NCBI GenBank assembly: GCA_937982065.1
Contig: CALJMO010000029.1
Span: forward strand, 1 to 17,031
Direction of reading: 5' to 3'
From: an uncultured Collinsella sp.
Lineage (GTDB): Bacteria > Actinomycetota > Coriobacteriia > Coriobacteriales > Coriobacteriaceae
DNA: 17,031 nt
This document shows, piece by piece, positions 13,050 through 17,031 of this stretch; the first letter of the stretch is position 1, and every line of letters begins with the position of its first letter. The notes beneath the pieces are model-generated. The model saw only the letters and a list, made by a program, of their open reading frames with translations. It searched no databases and was not told where the DNA came from. A program made the translations under genes and the position numbers.

Positions 13050-13301
13050 CTAATCCTCGGCGGACCAATCGAGTCCGAACTCCTTTCGGGCATCCTCTTC
13101 GCTCATGACTTCGAGAAGGTCTCCGGGTTGGCAACGAAGGGCGAGGCATAGCTGCTCGAGTGTGTTGAAGCGAATGCCGCGAATATGCCCTTTTTTAATA
13201 CGGGACAGGTTCACGGGCGTGGTTCCAATCCTTTCGGCAAGTTCGTTCGAGGAAATCTTTCGCTCGGCCATGATCTTGTCGAGGCGAACAATTACGGGCA
13301 T
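13050..13301 (-). CDS. XRE-family HTH regulator, YozG-like
   Basis: A small DNA-binding protein of 83 residues: Cro/C1-type helix-turn-helix at about 16-60 (SSNELAERIGTTPVNLSRIK, then TLEQLCLALRCQPGDLL). This compact type commonly accompanies DUF2975 membrane proteins, and such a gene lies directly upstream here, 9 bp away. AAGGA before the ATG overlaps the DUF2975 stop codon, suggesting translational coupling. It probably controls its own operon and perhaps the divergent ABC operon; the inverted repeat at 13840-13866 is a possible target. Its stop TAG directly precedes, in frame, the truncated integrase, so its C-terminal residues (about 72-83) could stem from the recombination junction. Confidence 0.88.
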   Translation of the reverse strand: MPVIVRLDKIMAERKISSNELAERIGTTPVNLSRIKKGHIRGIRFNTLEQLCLALRCQPGDLLEVMSEEDARKEFGLDWSAED

Positions 13302-13310
13302 GGCGTTTCC

Positions 13311-13823
13311 TTACGCAATCTCGTCGGAGTCGAGGTACAGCTCTCGGGCGTACAAGAAGAGCTGGGAAAGCATGAACAGGACGATGCCGAGAACCAGAGA
13401 GGTCCAATCGAATGATGAAGCGATCTCTTGGGCGCCGACGGCCCCCTCGCCGCCAAACATCGAAACGGAGGTTTTGAGTGAGCCGGCGTAGAGGCTGGTG
13501 GCAGCTTGAACAACGAAGAGAATGCCGAGCACCTTCAAGCATGTCGCAGACCCTTTCTTGAAGGGGTCTCCGCTCTTGATCGTCCACACGAGAACGGCGC
13601 TGAGGATGGTCGTAGCGATACCGATGACGGCAGGGACCAATGTCGAGATCGCAAGGGCTGGATACGCGGGGGAGTCTGCAATTACAGGGTTGTCGAGCAT
13701 TTCGATTGCTGGCTTTAAGGAGAACGCCACTTGTGCGATGGCGGTGGCGCAAAGGGTCGCAGAGGCTATCGCACATGCGATGCGGAAGGAATGAAGCCGG
13801 GGAGTGCGATTGTCGGAACTCAT
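13311..13823 (-). CDS. DUF2975 family membrane protein
   Basis: A 170-residue integral membrane protein with four predicted membrane segments at about 12-35, 56-82, 96-116 and 140-162. The hallmarks of DUF2975 are GDPFKKGSATCLKVLG before segment three and the end LFLYARELYLDSDEIA, similar to the usual ending before the XRE partner. The biochemical function of the family is unknown. GGAGG lies 5 nt before the ATG. It is the first gene of a two-gene unit with the XRE regulator and is divergent from the ABC permease operon across a 135-bp region. A role as membrane sensor or anti-regulator for the XRE protein is inference from the repeated pairing of the two families. Confidence 0.82.
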   Translation of the reverse strand: MSSDNRTPRLHSFRIACAIASATLCATAIAQVAFSLKPAIEMLDNPVIADSPAYPALAISTLVPAVIGIATTILSAVLVWTIKSGDPFKKGSATCLKVLGILFVVQAATSLYAGSLKTSVSMFGGEGAVGAQEIASSFDWTSLVLGIVLFMLSQLFLYARELYLDSDEIA

Positions 13824-13839
13824 AATAACCTCCGAAGAA

Positions 13840-13866
13840 GTTAAAAAACTCAGGTTACTTTTTAAC
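13840..13866. promoter_or_regulatory. Candidate operator between DUF2975/XRE and the ABC operon
   Basis: GTTAAAAA (13840-13847) and TTTTTAAC (13859-13866) are perfect 8-bp inverted arms, 11 bp apart, in the AT-rich region between divergent genes. A further GTTAA occurs at 13874. The site is 17-43 bp before the DUF2975 start, where binding would affect its promoter. The XRE protein is an obvious candidate to bind it. Confidence 0.45.
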
Positions 13867-13902
13867 AGTTTATGTTAAATTGACTTTGCCGGCAAGTAAT
13901 AA

Positions 13903-13925
13903 GGGCCGAGCATTTTGTTCGGCCC
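13903..13925. terminator. Hairpin in the divergent intergenic region
   Basis: GGGCCGA (13903-13909) pairs with TCGGCCC (13919-13925) around GCATTTTGT. On the minus strand it is followed by TTATTACTT, a weak U-tract; on the plus strand by CTCTGTTCC. It stands 33 bp before the ABC permease start and could insulate the divergent units or form part of the permease leader. Confidence 0.4.
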
Positions 13926-13958
13926 CTCTGTTCCGACTGGATGAGGTTAAGGTTGGCG

Positions 13959-16181
13959 ATGAATATGCTCAAAATCTCGAAGGCGATCTTTAGGTCGCTT
14001 CTCTCCTCCAGGTCGCTCTGTGTTGTCGTTGTTGCGTTGATGGTTCTTTGTGCTCTGCCCGTCTTCAGGAGCGCGGCTGGCATCGACGGACGGGTCGAAT
14101 ACCTCGAGTCGGGAATAACCCGTGTTGAGCAGGAATTGTCAGCATCCTATGCGGATGCGCTTGTGAATGCGGGGGAGGACGGTGTCTATACCTCTTCATC
14201 AAGCATGCCCGCGCTTCTGTACCCTCTTGCCGCGGGACGTCTTATCTTGGCACCGCTCTCTCCCCTACTTCCGTTTCTGCAGATATCGGATGGAGAGTAC
14301 ACCTATTATGACGGATCGAAGGAGTACTTGCTATGGGTCGCAACGGCCGTTGCCGTCTCGTTCCTTGCCGCGCGTCTTAACAAACGTGAAAAGCTCATCA
14401 TCCAGGCACCGATGGGCGAGCTGGGTAGACTTGTTGCATCGAGCGTATGGGCGAGTGTTTTTGCAATGCTTGCCGTCCTCGCCATCAATCTTCCAGGGAT
14501 AATCGCCGCGCTTGTGAAGAATGGCCCGGGCTCGCCGTTCTATCCGATAGGCTACATTCAATATGCGACTCCGGTTATCAAACCGGCTTGGCTGGTGTTC
14601 GTGCAGACGGCCATCTTGCAATTCTTGGTGGCAGCGTTCATCTCGCTTGTCGTTCACCTTGCCGTGAAGATTGCCAATAACCCTACGCTTGGAATCGTGT
14701 TCGTATGTGCCCTGATGGGGGTGACGATGGTTCCCGGGTATTACGGAAGATCCATCGCTTTACGTGAGTTCGCCCTGTTGAATCCCCTTACGTATGCGAA
14801 CACTGAGTTGACCGTCGGCGCCTATAGCCCGTACCCGACAACGCAGATAGTGAATCTGCCTGGACTTTGCTTCGAGCGTGGCGCGATTGCCCTCGTATGC
14901 GCAATCGGGATCGAGGTGCTGGCAATTAGCCTGCTTTGCGTTGCTGGAAAGAGCGGCTGCGCGTGCCCGATATCCCCGATTTGTCTTGAGAGAGGTTCCT
15001 TCACTGCATCGAGAACGGCAACTCTTTCGAGCGCTTGTGCCTCCGCCGTTGCATACGTAAGAACGATGGGGAAACTGCTCCTGCGTTCTCCTACCCTCGC
15101 CGTATGCGCGATTGCAATGTCGACGACGATGCTGGCCCCGGCTCTGGTCGAGATGTTTCCTGACGCTGATAACGTTTCCGCTGTTCGGTATAGGGATGGG
15201 GAGCTCCGTTCAATAGATCGGTATCTAGAGCAGAACGCTGCGAATATGGACGTCGAGGGCAAAGCGGCCCTGGAAGACATGCGGGATGCTCTTTCGGGTT
15301 TCGTGTACGCGCCTATGCCTGCGGAGGGGTTTCGAAGCCTTGCGACGTACGAGCGCGCTCGAGGTGAGCTGGGCGCGGCAGATGCGACTCTCCTGCAATC
15401 GATCGGAATCGAGCCGGAGACTCCTTCTCGTGCGGAGGCGCGCGCCCTTCTGCTTGAGTCGATCGCGAGCTTGCCGGACCCCAAGGTTTACGAGTTAAGT
15501 ACGAAGATGCCCCCATTAATCCTCCTTTCGTATCTCCAGGCAGCGCTTCCCTCCTTATTTTGGCTGTTGCCCGTGGTTGTCACATCGCTCGCGTGCACCC
15601 ACCTGCAGTGTCGTTCCCTTCTGGTTCTCCAGATCCCCGCAACAGCGCATGTGCGTTTTCTGACGGCTGTTGCGCTGGCTCTCCTGCTTGGCTTGGTGCT
15701 GCTTTTGGTGTCGATGGTTCCCGCTGTCGTTGTGTCCGTGATTAAGAACGGTGCGGGTGGATCGGAGTATCCCGTCGCTCTCATTCGGGCGGGAGCTTCG
15801 ACAACGTCCATGGTGGGGGAGGCGGTGTTGTGCAGTATTCCGTTGCTGGTCATGGCATACGGCGTGATTTCCGTCGTCGCTGCGTTGACAGCAGCGATTA
15901 GCCGCAACCCCGTTGTCACCGGAATGGTTTGCGCGGTTCTCTTGGTGTTGGGTTCGTTGAGCGCTCATGTTGAAAGCGTGGGCATGGGCGTCGCGCTGCT
16001 GGCTCCATTCGCCTCGTTTGATTCCGCTTCCCAGGTGGGGACGATTGGGTTCCTTGGGCGAGGGACGAACGCGATGCCTTTTGGAGAGGTCGTCGGCGCA
16101 TCGGGCGCTCTGCTGGTGGTCTTGGGCGCCGTATCTCCGTTGATGGTGCGCCTGAGTGTTCCAAAGATCGAAAGGGGATGA
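13959..16181 (+). CDS. ABC exporter permease, internally duplicated
   Basis: About 740 residues with roughly a dozen hydrophobic segments in two similar halves. Each half has a membrane segment, a large extracytoplasmic domain (about 40-120 and 400-515) and a membrane cluster. The clusters align without gaps at an offset of 409 residues: Gln149/Gln558, Pro151/Pro560, Arg157/Arg566, KNGPG (187-191)/KNGAG (596-600), Tyr196/Tyr605 and Asn241-Pro242/Asn650-Pro651. The likely role is export of a peptide or antibiotic with the adjoining ATPase, as in ABC-2 exporters, but the substrate is unknown. ATGs at 13941, 13959 and 13965 are in frame; 13959 has AAGG 6 nt upstream. Codon use is less GC-biased than in the core genes to the left. 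The stop overlaps the ATPase ATG. Confidence 0.8.
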   Translation: MNMLKISKAIFRSLLSSRSLCVVVVALMVLCALPVFRSAAGIDGRVEYLESGITRVEQELSASYADALVNAGEDGVYTSSSSMPALLYPLAAGRLILAPLSPLLPFLQISDGEYTYYDGSKEYLLWVATAVAVSFLAARLNKREKLIIQAPMGELGRLVASSVWASVFAMLAVLAINLPGIIAALVKNGPGSPFYPIGYIQYATPVIKPAWLVFVQTAILQFLVAAFISLVVHLAVKIANNPTLGIVFVCALMGVTMVPGYYGRSIALREFALLNPLTYANTELTVGAYSPYPTTQIVNLPGLCFERGAIALVCAIGIEVLAISLLCVAGKSGCACPISPICLERGSFTASRTATLSSACASAVAYVRTMGKLLLRSPTLAVCAIAMSTTMLAPALVEMFPDADNVSAVRYRDGELRSIDRYLEQNAANMDVEGKAALEDMRDALSGFVYAPMPAEGFRSLATYERARGELGAADATLLQSIGIEPETPSRAEARALLLESIASLPDPKVYELSTKMPPLILLSYLQAALPSLFWLLPVVVTSLACTHLQCRSLLVLQIPATAHVRFLTAVALALLLGLVLLLVSMVPAVVVSVIKNGAGGSEYPVALIRAGASTTSMVGEAVLCSIPLLVMAYGVISVVAALTAAISRNPVVTGMVCAVLLVLGSLSAHVESVGMGVALLAPFASFDSASQVGTIGFLGRGTNAMPFGEVVGASGALLVVLGAVSPLMVRLSVPKIERG

Positions 16182-16186
16182 TCTCG

Positions 16187-16927
16187 ATGATTGACCTTCA
16201 AACGCTGACGATCTCTTATGGAAAGAAGGTGCTCGTAGATTCGGTGAACGCTGAGTTTGCCCCGGGTACGGTCTACGGTCTCGTCGCTCCGAACGGGCAT
16301 GGAAAGACGACGTTGCTGCGTGCGATGGCAGGTTTGCCGGGTCCTCGCGTGGACGGGAGCATCGTTCTGGATGAGGTGCAGGGTATGGGTGCGAGAGAGG
16401 TCCGTTCTATGATCTTCTATGCACCTGGTGAGGGGACGCTGCTGTATCCCGGATTGCGTGCGGAAGATCACCTCAAGATGGTTTGCGATATGTGGCCGCA
16501 TGCTCGCGATATCGAAGAGATAGTGGAACAAACGCAGATAGGCGAGTTCGCGAAGATGAGGATCCGCACTCTGAGCCAGGGCATGAAGCAGCAGCTTACC
16601 CTGGCGATTGCGTATGCGACGGGCGCGCGGTACCTTCTATTAGATGAGCCCATGAACGCGCTCGACCCCAGCAGGGTGGACTTGCATTCCGAGATTCTCA
16701 GGAAGCTGGCCGATTCTGGTACGTGCATCATCATGTCATCCCACATCTTGGATTCGGTCGATAGGCTGTGCGATGAGATTCTGTTTTTGAAAGATGGGAG
16801 GCTCATTAGAAGCATTCCGCAAGATGATGCTGCGCCGAAGTCTCCTGGATCCCATTTCGCAAAGCCTGCCGGACGCGCCGAGGGTGCGCTAAGCACGTAT
16901 CGGCGACTCTACGAAAAGGGCGGGTAG
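16187..16927 (+). CDS. ABC transporter ATP-binding protein
   Basis: Cytoplasmic ATPase of about 246 residues that should power the permease encoded just upstream. Walker A is A34-P-N-G-H-G-K40-T (the usual first Gly is Ala), the signature is LSQGM (129-133), Walker B is YLLLDEP (149-155, Glu154), and the H-loop is His186 in SSHILD. The Q-loop region reads YAPGEGTLLYPGL, so the usual Gln is replaced by Gly81. The frame opens at 16178, where ATGA overlaps the permease stop, but AAAGGGG at 16171-16177 fits the ATG at 16187 better, and MIDLQTLTISYG is a canonical ABC beginning. Either way translation is coupled to the permease. The C-terminal 35 residues are not conserved-looking. Confidence 0.9.
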   Translation: MIDLQTLTISYGKKVLVDSVNAEFAPGTVYGLVAPNGHGKTTLLRAMAGLPGPRVDGSIVLDEVQGMGAREVRSMIFYAPGEGTLLYPGLRAEDHLKMVCDMWPHARDIEEIVEQTQIGEFAKMRIRTLSQGMKQQLTLAIAYATGARYLLLDEPMNALDPSRVDLHSEILRKLADSGTCIIMSSHILDSVDRLCDEILFLKDGRLIRSIPQDDAAPKSPGSHFAKPAGRAEGALSTYRRLYEKGG

Positions 16928-16929
16928 AA

Positions 16930-17031
16930 ATGCAAGTTAAAATCTATGTGGTCAATATAATACCGTTGAACCAGCGTATCGATACCGCTCAGCCATTCGC
17001 CTCGCCCCCGTCGCACGTATCTTCATCCGGT
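16930..17031 (+). CDS. Start of a third operon gene, truncated by the window edge
   Basis: An ATG two bases after the ATPase stop opens a frame of 34 codons that stays open to the last base. AAAAGGG (about 16914-16920) lies 9 nt upstream, in the ATPase 3' end. The residues (MQVKIYVVNIIPLNQ...) begin somewhat hydrophobic, then turn Ser/Pro-rich. No family was recognised. Tight spacing and ribosome-binding site support a real gene of the exporter operon, but a short chance frame cannot be excluded. Confidence 0.4.
   Translation, partial: MQVKIYVVNIIPLNQRIDTAQPFASPPSHVSSSG

Overview
The window looks like a chromosomal segment of a high-GC Actinomycetota, most likely class Coriobacteriia and plausibly Collinsella. 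This is an inference from base composition, codon use and gene content; no rRNA or other marker gene is present. About twelve protein genes are well supported. Most of the window (to about 11.9 kb) is core metabolism and cell-wall biology. The part from about 12.2 kb to the right edge looks accessory.

Layout, left to right. 1-237 holds no convincing gene but has two strong hairpins; the second terminates the minus-strand gene to its right. 238-2460 (minus) is a bifunctional class A penicillin-binding protein with a low-complexity Thr/Gly/Pro tail. It is divergent from a U32-family protein (2623-4581) related to the RNA-hydroxylation proteins RlhA/TrhP. Then come tyrosyl-tRNA synthetase (4678-5889), adenine deaminase (6275-8095) and a Cof-type HAD phosphatase (8302-9096), all plus strand. 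A second Cof-type HAD phosphatase (9214-10056), citrate synthase (10144-11562) and a small ACT-domain protein (11640-11927) lie on the minus strand. The two HAD genes converge.

The accessory part starts with a 396-bp gene-free stretch containing a large inverted repeat. Next is a 5'-truncated tyrosine recombinase whose frame is separated from a YozG-like XRE regulator by a single TAG codon. The XRE gene is preceded by a DUF2975 membrane-protein gene in the same transcription unit. Divergent from this pair is an ABC exporter operon: a permease of about 740 residues that is an internal tandem duplication, an ATPase overlapping it by ATGA, and a third reading frame that runs off the window.

The most unusual signals are non-coding. 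Four copies of an intergenic element share a GGGGACGTTC box and a GGGACA(C/G)TC-like box whose starts are always exactly 27 bp apart. Between the boxes lies a perfect or near-perfect palindrome that changes sequence but stays palindromic. In two copies the stop codon of the upstream gene lies in the element's left edge. Other structures are a 23-bp-paired hairpin that buries the ribosome-binding site of the first HAD gene, an intrinsic-terminator-like hairpin in the adenine deaminase leader, and a hairpin just before the tyrS ribosome-binding site without T-box hallmarks.
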